Origin: Podarcis raffonei
Taxonomy: Eukaryota; Chordata; Lepidosauria; Squamata; Lacertidae
Length of the DNA stretch: 64,000 nt
Assembly (NCBI RefSeq): GCF_027172205.1
Contig: NC_070614.1
Span: forward strand, 35,656,001-35,720,000
Direction of reading: 5' to 3'
Both the position numbers and the translations under genes were made by a program. Position 1 is the first letter of the stretch. Every line of letters starts with the position of its first letter. Shown here piece after piece: positions 55,101 through 64,000 of this stretch. The notes under the pieces were generated by a model. It was not told where the DNA came from, ran no database searches, and was given only the letters and a program-made list of their open reading frames with translations.

Positions 55101-57426
55101 TCTTTACTTGCTAATTTATACCTTTGAGGGGCCCAAGTCTTCTAGCACAGTGTGGTTTCTGTAAAAGCACCCGCATGTTTTAGGGACAGTATTCAGCAAC
55201 TTGAGGATGAACAGCTACTAACAGATAAACAGCATGGCGGGGACCCATAACTGTCTTGAGACTTTGCCAAACAGTCTTGGCTATCTTTCTTTCTTACACC
55301 CCTCCATTTAATCAGAATTAGTAAGCTTTAGGGGAAGGGGAATTAGCAAAATTGATTTTTACCAGAGAGTCTGCTTTTAGTGTTTGGAATATTGACTTAT
55401 CTGGCCTTGCCTTAAGCGGCGAATCAGTTAAGAAAAGAATTAGCAAATGTAGAATCTTTCATCACATGCTCAAGGTTTTATTGTGGGAAGAGAAAATAGA
55501 ATAGCAAGGGCAAATATACTTCAGGAAAGCGGAAAGCAACCCAGCACCCACTGTTCCACACATATTCTTAGGTACTCCCTATCTCCATAGAATGCATAAC
55601 ATGGCAGTAGCAAAGAGGGGAGAAGACAATATCTTGAAGGTAGGTGTGATGCATTACCCCCTGGTACTTGAACTGTGGCTTTTGTATTCTCTTGCCATAG
55701 CACCAGGCTGGACAGCCACCTCATTTGGCCAGTGCCCAGCAGCAGCAGAACTTGTACCACACAGCCACACTGACAGCTACACCACCCTCTATAACGCCAG
55801 GGCCCAGTGCTCAGTCTCCACAGAGCAGTTTCCCCCAGCAAGCGGTCTACGCCATCCATGCCCACCAGCAGCTGCAGCACAGCTATGCCAACATGGCCCA
55901 CGTCACCCAGGTGAGTGTGCTTGCCCCGGGAAGGGTGAGTCCAGCCTTGATTGTGTCAGGGACTCCCAAACTTCCATCAGCCTGAGGCTAGACCACTCCA
56001 AGAAATAAGCTTGCTCTCTGAACACCACTGTGCAACTTACACAAGGGACATAAAAGCGCCACCTTATCTTTGAAACCTACTAACCACTACACATCTCTAC
56101 ATGCTTCTAGCTTCCATCCAGAATGCAGCACACGATCTAGTGTGGCTATGTCATATGAAACTACCACACTTGTTCTTACTCATCTGATGCAGAATCACAA
56201 CTTAAGGATTTATATCAGACATAAAACAGCCACCAAATGGAGTTCCTGTGCCTCTGTTTTAGAAAAAGCGCTGATGAACACTCTATAATACCTAAGAGTG
56301 TATGGAGTGTTAGTGGGGAGAGGTGGTGCCTCTGGTGGGGAGCATGTTGTGCACCTTCTGGAGTAGTTTGTCCAACTTTGGTCGCCATCCACTCAGTTCT
56401 CACCTGTGGCTCCTAGAAGCTGTCAGCATGCAACAGTGGCTATATTGTGGGAACGGCTTCTTTGGTTGAGGGTAGCTGATGAGCCTCAAACTCTTGCTGA
56501 GTTAGGGACTTGCCCTTCATGAAAAGACAGGCTCTGGCATATTTAGTGGATGAGACCAATAGTGGGTCCGATGGTCAAGAAGGCAGTTTCTGCATGTGCT
56601 GTAGAGAGAAGTGAGGCACAGATATGGCCCACCAACCTGGGAAGGTAGCCACCTAGGAGAAGGAAAATTCTGGTCCTAAAGCACTGCTGCCTTGTGGGAT
56701 ATTATCGTAAGAAGAAAAGGCTCAGGAGTAAACTCTAGGCCTACACAAATCCACAGTGGAGTCCCAAAGACAGTTGGATGGCTCCCAGAAACACACTCCA
56801 TTGTCTCTTGAGACAGGGATGCCAATAGTACTTCAGCTATATCAGTTAAAATGAGTTGCCAAATAGATATGATCTTGCACTTTACAGATTTCTCTGCTAA
56901 TTTTGTTAGTAAAGTGTGAAGTTATCCACTGCTTATTAAGGTCCTGGGGTGTGGATTGAAATCACTTCTGCTTTCTCCACAGGCTCATGTCCAGACTGGA
57001 ATTGCAGCTGCCCCACCACCTCACCCTGGAGCTCCACAGGTCATGCTGCTGCACCCCTCGCAGACCCACGGTGGGCCTCCACAGGGAGGTGTGCCCCAGA
57101 GTGGTGTGCCCACCCTCTCCGCCTCCACACCCTCCCACTACACTTATATAGGGCACCACCAAGGTAAGCCAAACTAGGAAGCTGAGGAAAGGAGGGAGGG
57201 AACTGAATGGAACAGGCTGTCATCTATACTGACTTCCTGGGTATGGAAGAGCTTAGGGACATAGGATTTCTAGGGTTTTATAGGTTGTGTCATTTGCGAT
57301 AGGGGTGGGGTTGAGGGTTGGTAGTTCTGGACTTTGTATCTTTGTGATCCTCACTACCTCTTTCTTTTCTTTCCAGTTCAATCTCATCCCTCCCAGCAGC
57401 TTCCATTCCACCCCCCTGGGAACTGA
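42688..57426 (+). CDS. ATXN2L: Ataxin-2-like protein, complete CDS in 23 coding exons
   Basis: ATXN2L is an RNA-granule protein, paralogue of ataxin-2, found in stress granules and P-bodies. Exons: 42688-42944, 44277-44313, 45189-45245, 45934-46005, 47684-47834, 47929-48053, 48188-48279, 49688-49888, 50163-50338, 51684-51788, 51896-52093, 52349-52438, 52695-52759, 52860-53131, 53221-53290, 53775-53918, 54055-54127, 54251-54438, 54524-54653, 54752-54873, 55701-55910, 56983-57163, 57377-57426. The total is 3,066 nt, 1,021 residues, all phases matching. Visible parts: Pro/Ala-rich N-terminus (1-85); Lsm domain about 99-180; LsmAD about 191-310; PAM2 motif STLNPNAKEFNPS at 638-650 for binding poly(A)-binding protein; Pro/Gln-rich C-terminal half ending LPFHPPGN. 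The start is the ATG in CCGCCAAGCGCCATG, giving MLK as in human. There is no long polyglutamine tract. One intron (after exon 6) has a GC donor. Confidence 0.97.
42945..44276 (+). other. ATXN2L: ATXN2L intron 1
   Basis: It starts in the CpG island and becomes AT-rich after about 43200. A short AATGGGACTT-family piece lies at 43382-43430; otherwise nothing recognised. Confidence 0.7.
45511..45653 (+). mobile_element. tRNA-Lys-headed SINE in ATXN2L intron 3
   Basis: This is a diverged copy of the same family, with a degraded A-box half but a clear GGTTGGACTAGATGACTC body and ATTCTATGAT end. Confidence 0.8.
46195..46742 (+). mobile_element. CR1-type LINE 3' fragment in ATXN2L intron 4
   Basis: GGGGATGGGGCAGCTATGAG, TTTAGTTTAGAGAAAAGGCG, GTTTACAAAATTATGCATGG and the end GACCTAGATCCAGCAGACTT ... 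TTACGTTCTT match the common reptile CR1 3' region. Non-coding remnant. Confidence 0.72.
47040..47212 (+). mobile_element. Possible old L2-like LINE tail in ATXN2L intron 4
   Basis: T-rich text with GATTGTGCTGAAAAGTAGTA and TATAAAAATTTATTGG resembles L2 3' UTR ends. Weak. Confidence 0.35.
48350..48465. mobile_element. Palindromic hAT MITE, degraded, in ATXN2L intron 7
   Basis: CTCCAGATGCTGGATTACAG and the matching GCAACATCTGCAGGGTGC arm around a diverged core. Confidence 0.55.
50504..51499. mobile_element. Long (996 bp) TA-flanked MITE in ATXN2L intron 9
   Basis: CCGTATTTTTTGCACCATAA start and TATAGAGCGAAAAATACGG end, TA on both sides. The interior contains tandem duplications: a GCATTATTAGCAGCATCC unit near 50982 and 51045, and a roughly 160-bp unit with CCACATGGATCCTCAGG near 51150 and 51306. 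The short copy at 59749-59921 has the same ends in the opposite direction. Confidence 0.82.
53483..53506 (+). repeat. (AGC)8 microsatellite in ATXN2L intron 15
   Basis: Eight perfect AGC units between exons 53221-53290 and 53775-53918; not translated in the model. Confidence 0.9.
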
Positions 57427-57830
57427 TGTCCACGCTTCTCCCTGTGACCTGAGACCCTAGCCAGCCTTGGCTCTGTTGCTGGCCCCAAGCCTGGGCCAGC
57501 CCTCATGCCCATGGCAGAGGCCCCTGGAGGGGCGCAGTCTGGCCCGGTCCAGCCCCCCCTCGCCAAGCACCTTCCTTTCCGTTGGTTTAGTGAAGCCCAC
57601 ATGGGGCGCTGTCAGCCAGCGGGACGGAGAACGGCCCCTTCCCCTTGCCTGGAGAAGGGCAGGGTTTCTTTTCTGTTATTTATGACTCCATTCGGGCTCT
57701 TAGAGCAAATGCCACTTTCCCACATTAACTTGACAAGGACATGACCAGATGGACAAACCTTGACTTTTTATTAAGTAAAAATATTTAAAAAGTAAAAAAA
57801 AAACCAATAAAATTTTAAACTAACTAATGT
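57427..57830 (+). other. ATXN2L: ATXN2L 3' UTR
   Basis: About 400 nt follow the TGA. GC-rich at first, then an A-rich stretch with AATAAA. ATXN2L and TUFM end towards each other with about 3 kb between their poly(A) signals. Confidence 0.75.
57805..57810 (+). terminator. ATXN2L: ATXN2L polyadenylation signal AATAAA
   Basis: AATAAA lies inside an A-rich stretch about 380 nt after the stop codon. Confidence 0.75.
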
Positions 57831-58012
57831 TGGGCTTTGGGGTTGACTGTGTGGGGAGGGCCAATTTCTAACAAGTAACCCTTGTTCACGGTTCTACAGA
57901 ATTGGGATGGTTGCAGCGGCTTTGATCTCCCCAGAGTTTTAGCTTCTCTAGCAAGGCGGAGCGATTGAGACGCCTTCATCCAGTTCAGAGGCTCCAGTGC
58001 TTTGCTCATTCC

Positions 58013-58039
58013 CTGCTGCTGCTGCTGCTGCTGCTGCTG
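58013..58039 (+). repeat. (CTG)9 microsatellite downstream of ATXN2L
   Basis: Nine perfect CTG units about 200 bp beyond the ATXN2L poly(A) signal. Confidence 0.9.
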
Positions 58040-58841
58040 AAATGACTAATCAGCAGTGACAAGTAATTGGGGTGGCAGTGTAATGCAGAGCCTAAAGCAG
58101 TGGTTCTTAGTGGAAGGACCACTAATGTAAAAAACTATACACCATGGTCTAGCAGTGTTTTTTATCTGAATAATAAAATTTTAATTACTGCTTTTATTGA
58201 AATTAGCACATAAAGTCTGAAAGAACAGGAGGCTGGACAGTAGTGTTGTGGGCCCTTAGCAGAAAATGTTATACGAGATTGGGTTGCTACTCCCCCCCAC
58301 AGGCTTGGTGGGTGACATTTTTTGAGAAGAGTTGCAGAAATGAAGTATGTGTGGCTGGTGTTGCTATTTTTTAAACGAGCTACGGAGACCATAAGCAGCT
58401 AAATGCCAGGCTTTATACTTCAGCCATTCAGTGCCTGGGACTGTTAAATTTCATGAGCTGGGCCGTGGTCTTTCTTGAGCTGCTCCAGGACTTTGCCTTG
58501 GAGTGGACTCTTACTATTATCTGGGAGTCTGCTTAAATGTCAAGAGTCTGATTTGAGCTGTGTCATGATCGATGAGAAATGAGAGCCTGGGCTGCTTGTT
58601 TAATGGGCGTCAAAAGTCTGGTGGGAGCGAGGCATGCAGATGGGTTGTCTCCCCAGGTTCAGGCAGGCTGTGATACAGCTTACATACCAGCAGTATGTTC
58701 TGCCCTAGTTCCTCCTCTTTCCTCACCCAGGTGAGAGCAGCTGTACCTTGCCCATGGATTGTTGATACATGGAAGCTCTAGATGGTAGCCATAACTGGAT
58801 GCTACAGCTGGAATGTGAGAGCCTGTAGAGTTAGAGCAGTT

Positions 58842-58975
58842 AGGGGTGGGAAACCTGTGCCCATACAGATAATGGACACTAATTCTCATCTGCTTTGGCC
58901 AGCACAAGGAATGGTGGGAATTGCAATCCAGCAACATTAGGATAGTCACAGGCTCACAACCCCCAGCCTGTGGTC
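58842..58975. mobile_element. Palindromic hAT MITE, degraded
   Basis: GGGTGGGAAACCTGTGCCC arm, GGAATGGTGGGAATTGCAAT core and CACAGGCTCACAACCCCCAG arm. It lies between the ATXN2L and TUFM 3' ends. Confidence 0.55.
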
Positions 58976-59748
58976 TAGGCCAGAATGCTCTACACAGGGC
59001 AAAAATACCAACTTCAGCATTAAGATATACACTGATTTGGACAAATGAAATAAAAATCTAGCGATTTCTTCTCTGACCATTTTATCTCTACCAACCGTGT
59101 TTGTGAAACAAAAGGGTGGCATGGCTGGGGCTGATGGTAGTTGGGGGTCCCAACAACTTCTACAAGGTGCCACCTTGCTTACCTCTGTATACATCTAGTG
59201 GTGGCCAATTAATGGTTTATGCTGTAGGCAAAACATGACATATAAACGTGAAAGCAAAGAGAGTCAATGCATCTTGAAATCTTTAAAGGCTGCTGTAGAA
59301 GAAATGGGGTAGAGAAGAGTTTGATAATGCAGCAGTTCACTATCCCGCCCTGCTGCTTTCAGTGAGCGCTACCTAGAAAGACAAATCGCAGCATGTATGC
59401 ATGTACTGTTCTTAAGGTTGTTACCCCAAATAGGTACTCGCCTGCTATCCATTTTTTAAGAGCAGCACTTGAGTACTGATGGTGGCTTTCCATCTTCATG
59501 AGATAATTGACCCCCCAAAAAAGATTTTTTTCAAGTTAGAAGCACTGCTGGATTTCTGTTTCCCTTTTGGGGCTGAGGATTTCTCTAGTAAGGATTTGCA
59601 TGTTTGTGAAGGAGAGAATGGCATGTTTTCCACCTGATCTTACTATCACCGCAGGAAATCATGGGTATGCGATGGTAATAATTTTCATATCACAAGGATG
59701 ATTTAGTCCTCTTCGATATTCAAAAAGGGCTGGTAGGGGGAGAGGAAG

Positions 59749-59921
59749 TACCGTATTTTTCGCTCTATAACACGCACCCGACCATAACACGCACATAGTT
59801 TTTAGAGGAGGAAAATCCGTAGGCATGCCACCCGTAGGCATTCCCTCCATAACACGCACAGACATTTCCCCTTACATTTTAGGAGGAAAAAAGTGAGTGT
59901 TATGGTGCAAAAAATACGGTA
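59749..59921. mobile_element. Short TA-flanked MITE, same family as 50504-51499
   Basis: CCGTATTTTTCGCTCTATAA start and ATGGTGCAAAAAATACGG end. Its outer arms match those of the 996-bp element, without the large interior. Confidence 0.82.
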
Positions 59922-60344
59922 CATTTCATATGTGGGGGGAATAGACCTACATTTTACTAATACTACTAAATTTGAAAATGTATTTGAGCTAGGTAGTGTT
60001 GTATAATCTGTAGAAATGCCCTTAAGCCACCCCTGCCTGGTAATGCTGTCCACACTTGCTGGAGTGCAAGATGTACAGAGCCACTTCTGCTTTAGGCTCC
60101 ATGTGTTATTTAAAGGAGTTCACACAAATAAGGCCTCCTATGCCTGACTATTCAGGCTTTGAGGGCACAAGAAACAGGAAGCCTGTCTGTGGATTCAAGC
60201 TGTGCAGCCACCTGTGGGTTGCTCAATAGGCATTTCTGGGCTCGATACTGTATCCAGGCTCCAAATTCTTAACTATCTGAGCTCAACAAACAAGCACCAG
60301 TGCCCCTGCAAGCAGACACCTGTACCGATTAACTACACATAAAA

Positions 60345-60689
60345 ATTTTTTGTTTAGTCGTGTCTGACTCTTAGTGACCCCATGGACCAGAGCACGCCAG
60401 GCACTTCTGTCTTCCACTGCCTCCCACAGTTTGGTCAAACTCATGCTGGTAGCTTCGAGCACACTGTCCAACCATCTTGTCCTCTGTCGTCCCCTTCTTC
60501 TTGTGCCCTCAAATCTTTCCCAACATCAGGGTCCTTTCCAGGGAGTCTTCTCATGAGGTGGCCAAAGTATTGGAGCCTCAGCTTCACGATCTGTCCTTCC
60601 AGTTAGCACTCAGGGTTGATTTCCTTAAGAATGGATAGGTTTGATCTTCTTGCAGTCCATGGGACTCTCAAGAGTCTCCTCCAGCATAA
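60345..60689 (-). mobile_element. Bov-B (RTE) LINE 3' fragment, minus strand
   Basis: The reverse complement gives the same segments as 39697-40149 (TRWLDSVLEATSMSLTKL, SAWRALVHGVTKSQTRLN) with a small deletion. It lies in the gap between the ATXN2L and TUFM ends. Confidence 0.9.
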
Positions 60690-60789
60690 GATTAGTTTTA
60701 CCTAATACTAAATTTGTTTTAGTAGTACAACTGTGTGTCTCTCAAAGGATATCATGAAAAAATTACACCACTTAACAGAATAGCACTCA

Positions 60790-61082
60790 AGATTAGCTTT
60801 CAAGTCTTTTATTTAACCAACTTGCCCTCCCCACCCACCCTTGAAATGAGCAGAACACATTAGGCTTTTCTCGCCTCAGCCAAGGTGATAAGGCTAACCA
60901 CTTACTTTAGTTAGGGTATAATTTCAGCAGCAAGGGGCTTTATTCCAAGAAACCGCTCATAGCTTGTGAAGCTTTCAACATATATCCTTCCTCTTTCTGC
61001 AATGCGCTTAACTCCTGGTTTCATGTGTTCTACATGTTCAGTGGCCTGAAATGCCTCACAAGCATCCTTCTGAGGGATATAC
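60790..61082 (-). other. TUFM: TUFM 3' UTR
   Basis: About 290 nt follow the TAA at 61083-61085 on the minus strand and reach a minus-strand AATAAA at 60808-60813 (plus strand TTTATT). Confidence 0.7.
60808..60813 (-). terminator. TUFM: TUFM polyadenylation signal AATAAA
   Basis: The plus strand reads TTTATT, 270 nt downstream of the TUFM stop codon. Confidence 0.7.
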
Positions 61083-63761
61083 TTAAGTTTCCCACCTCGC
61101 CTTATCTTCTGCAGTTACTGACAGTGTTTTTGTGACAACTCCAGTGCCAATGGTTCTGTGCCCATCCCGTAGCGTGAATCTCTGCCCCTCTTCCAAAACC
61201 ATGGGCTGCCGCAAAGTCAAAATAATGGAGGTGTCTTCACCTGGCATCACCATTTCCTAAGGAAGAGGGAATAAGACCTGTAAGATATGCAGTAGTTGTA
61301 CCTGTTTTCAGTTATAAGCATCAGAAGCGAAGCAGCTCAAGAGCTATTCTCTAATGTGGATTCTATAAGTCACTTCAGCAATGCTTATAGGAAGCAAGAG
61401 GTTGCTGGAAATGGGGGGGGGGGGGGCAGGAAGAGTCAGACAAACCTTTGATGCAGGCAATTCTACACGGCAGGCCATGTCCCAGGTCAGAGAAAACATA
61501 ACAGGTGTGTAGTTAGAAACAAAGGGCTTGTGACGACCACCTTCTTCTTTGCTCAAGATGTAAACCTGGGAAGGAGAAGTGACTTGTTTGCCTTGTCTGG
61601 ACAATCAATGTGAGCTCCAAATTAAACCTCCATTATTTTACGGAATATGAACATGTCCCATCATAATTACACAAATTTATAGACTGCTTCATAGCATGAA
61701 GCCACTGAAGCAGTGATCATGATAAAAACAGAATCAAACAAGATCTTTAAAAGCAATAACATAAACTCACTAAAACAAAAACATCCATGCAAACAAAAGA
61801 AACCCACTTCCATTAGACAACACAGATCTTCCATAAATGACTGGATTACATCCTCAGGGAAAGCCTTCCTGAACAAAAAATGACTTTCATTAAGCGCCTA
61901 AACACCCTGCTAGGTGCCTGCCTGATTTTGGTGGTTAATTGATTCCTAAGTCATGTAAGCTGCAAAACTAAAAACCCAGTTCCTAGTGTAGGTTAAGTGC
62001 ACCTCTGAGCCATGCAGTACTCTCAGCAGGGCCCCATATGAGGAGCGCGGTTACCAGGCAGGGATATAGTGGGTGAGGAGGTTCCTTAGGTTAGGTCTTA
62101 TAAATTATTTGCAAATCTGTCCTGCCTGCTTACCTGAGCCTCGACCTTCTGGTGCGGCTTGATGGAGCCAGGCTTGCACATAACCATCCCCCGCCGTATA
62201 TCCTCTCTCTTCAGCCCCCGCACCAAAGCGCCCAAATTATCACCAGCCTCTGCCCGTTCCAATTGTTTGTGGAACATCTCAATACCTGAAGTCAAAAGGA
62301 GTGCCGTTACCATCTGCAAACTTTCCGGGGTGTTTCCTTCTCCCAACCATAACTCTCCTTTGCCTGCCATTTTTACATAGGGTGTTTTATCCCTGTTCTA
62401 CCAAACTTGGTAGGCAGGGGGAGACCAGGAAGTTGACGAGTCTTGCAGAAAATCTAAAGGACTTACCGGTTACCACTGAGCGCAAGTCCCGGTTGTGCCC
62501 TACAAATTCGCAATCATCTCCTTTCTTGATAATGCCACGCTCAAGGGTACCAGTTACCACAGTGCCTCGGCCTGGAATAAAGCAGGCAAATGAAGCTAGC
62601 ATAGGCAATGGGGGTACAGGACAGCCAGACAGCCCTACAGGATCCTCCCTAGCTGCAACTCCCTTAAAGCAAATGGGGGCAACCTATGAAGCTTAGTACC
62701 TGGTATGGAGTGAACGTGCTCTATGGGAAGCAGGAAGGGCTTATCAAGCTCCCGCTGTGGCAGAGGAATGTGTGTATCCACTGCATCCAGCAGTTTCATG
62801 ATGGAGTTCAAGCCCAGCTCTGGATTTCGGTGCTGCAAGGAACAGGAATGGGAGGTGGTGATATAAATGATTAAGCAATGGAAGAATTCCTGCTAAGGAA
62901 TGACACTCAAGATGAAATGTGTGTGTGCACCACTGACCTCCAAGGCGCACAGAGCGGAGCCTGAGATAACAGGCGTTTCTTCCCCATTGTAGCCAAATTC
63001 TGTGAGCAGCTCGCGGATCTCCAGCTCTACGAGCTCCAACATCTCTGCATCATCGACTGCATCAGCTTTGTTGATGTACACTACAACATGCTTCACTCCT
63101 ATCTGAGGTGGTAGGGAAGAAAGCAAGGGTGACCCACATGTACACTGCTCCCTTCTCAAGACTTTCAGCCCTGCTTGACAGTAGCACCCATCATATTCTC
63201 AGAAGTATGTACAAGGTCACCCAAACCATCTCTACCCTATTCCATTCCAAGACCACAGACTCACCTGTTTGGCAAGCAAAAGATGCTCCCTTGTCTGTGG
63301 CATCTGTCCATCTGTTGCAGCTACAACGAGGATGCAGCCATCTAGTGGCGCTGTTCCTGTGATCATGTTCTACAGAGAAGACATGGGAAAGGTGTCAGGC
63401 TGTGGTATCTTCTAGAAGGTGAACTACTTTGAAAAGCCAGGCTCCTATGTTTGATATGTCTTGGAAGTTTTCTAGATCTTGGCAATCCTCCAAGAATTCT
63501 TTTTTTTTAATGGCATGTGCCATCAACAGGAATTCTGGATGAGGATCATGAGTGTGTTCAGGGCTTTTATGAATTCCCAGTTCCTCACACATACCTTAAC
63601 ATAATCAGCATGCCCAGGGCAGTCTGTGTGGGCATAATGGCGGTTAGCTGTTGAATATTCAACATGGGAGGCATTGATGGTGATCCCACGTGCCTTCTCT
63701 TCGGGTGCATTATCAATTTCTTCATATTTCTTGAACTTGGCGCTTCCAGTATCTGCCAAAA
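61083..63761 (-). CDS. TUFM: Mitochondrial elongation factor Tu, 3' eight coding exons (partial)
   Basis: TUFM delivers aminoacyl-tRNA to the mitochondrial ribosome as a GTP complex. Exons, high to low: 63595-63761, 63265-63369, 62938-63102, 62700-62832, 62467-62571, 62134-62285, 61446-61565, 61083-61256. All have GT-AG borders and matching phases and encode 373 residues plus stop. Visible GTPase motifs: GITIN (switch I), DCPGH (G3), NKAD (G4), SAL (G5). Domains 2 and 3 follow, including [21 protein letters not shown] and the C-terminal ...[13 protein letters not shown]. Human TUFM has about 450 residues, so roughly 80 N-terminal residues are missing: the mitochondrial targeting peptide and the P-loop GHVDHGKT. 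I saw no such exon in 63762-64000; the gene runs off the right edge. Mitochondrial rather than cytosolic EF-1-alpha is clear from the bacterial-type EF-Tu sequence. Confidence 0.97.
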
Positions 63762-64000
63762 CTGGAAATAACAGCAGAAGGGGTGAACAAGGTTCTTGAG
63801 TTTCTCCCAAAAAAAGATTGGTCTAGTGTCTTAGTAGCATTTTTTGAAGAAGAAGGGGGGGAAAGAAGCAATGTTTTCAACTGATCAAATCTAAAAGGCC
63901 AGCAAGGACTATCTGTGTCTTAGCTGGTATGGGAACAAGTCAGCAGGCAGAGCTAAAGGACTCTTGAGCTCCCTTCTCTAGTCTGAACAGCAACTGAGGC

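Overview
This is animal nuclear DNA, almost certainly from a squamate reptile (a lizard, plausibly a lacertid). Three split vertebrate genes are present with canonical splice sites. The spaces between and inside them hold a typical squamate repeat mix: a full-length Sauria SINE, tRNA-Lys-headed SINEs with a CR1-type tail, Bov-B, L2, L1 and CR1 fragments, many short hAT and TA-flanked MITEs, and two lone LTRs. The species guess rests on these repeats and is inference.

Layout. Positions 1-20,790 are repeat-rich intergenic DNA with no recognised coding exon. SH2B1 (minus strand, about 20,795-34,270) encodes the SH2B adaptor protein; its CpG-island promoter lies near 34.1-34.3 kb. From 34.3 to 41.1 kb is intergenic, with a possible RFX-type promoter at its left edge and L2, L1, Sauria SINE, Bov-B and LTR insertions. 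ATXN2L (plus strand, CDS 42,688-57,426) starts in a second CpG island (41.2-43.2 kb) and is complete in 23 coding exons, 1,021 codons. TUFM (minus strand, 61,083 to beyond 63,761) is the mitochondrial elongation factor Tu; its eight 3' coding exons are here, and the 5' end with the P-loop exon lies past the right edge.

All exon models were derived by hand from splice sites, reading phase and remembered homology to human proteins. Every exon junction keeps frame and the SH2B1 and ATXN2L totals are exact multiples of three. SH2B1 has two visible C-terminal forms, because one shared last exon is read in two frames depending on whether a 109-bp exon is included. This matches the human alpha and beta isoforms as I recall them.

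The same three genes are neighbours on human 16p11.2, but as ATXN2L(+) TUFM(-) SH2B1(+). Here the order is SH2B1(-) ATXN2L(+) TUFM(-), which equals an inversion of the ATXN2L-TUFM pair relative to SH2B1. The three genes act in separate pathways (receptor signalling, RNA granules, mitochondrial translation); nothing suggests they form a functional system. I found no clearly new biological system. The most useful leads are the dual-frame SH2B1 exon, the gene-order difference, a candidate RFX-driven divergent promoter, and transposons that carry CpG-rich or NRF1-site-rich DNA.
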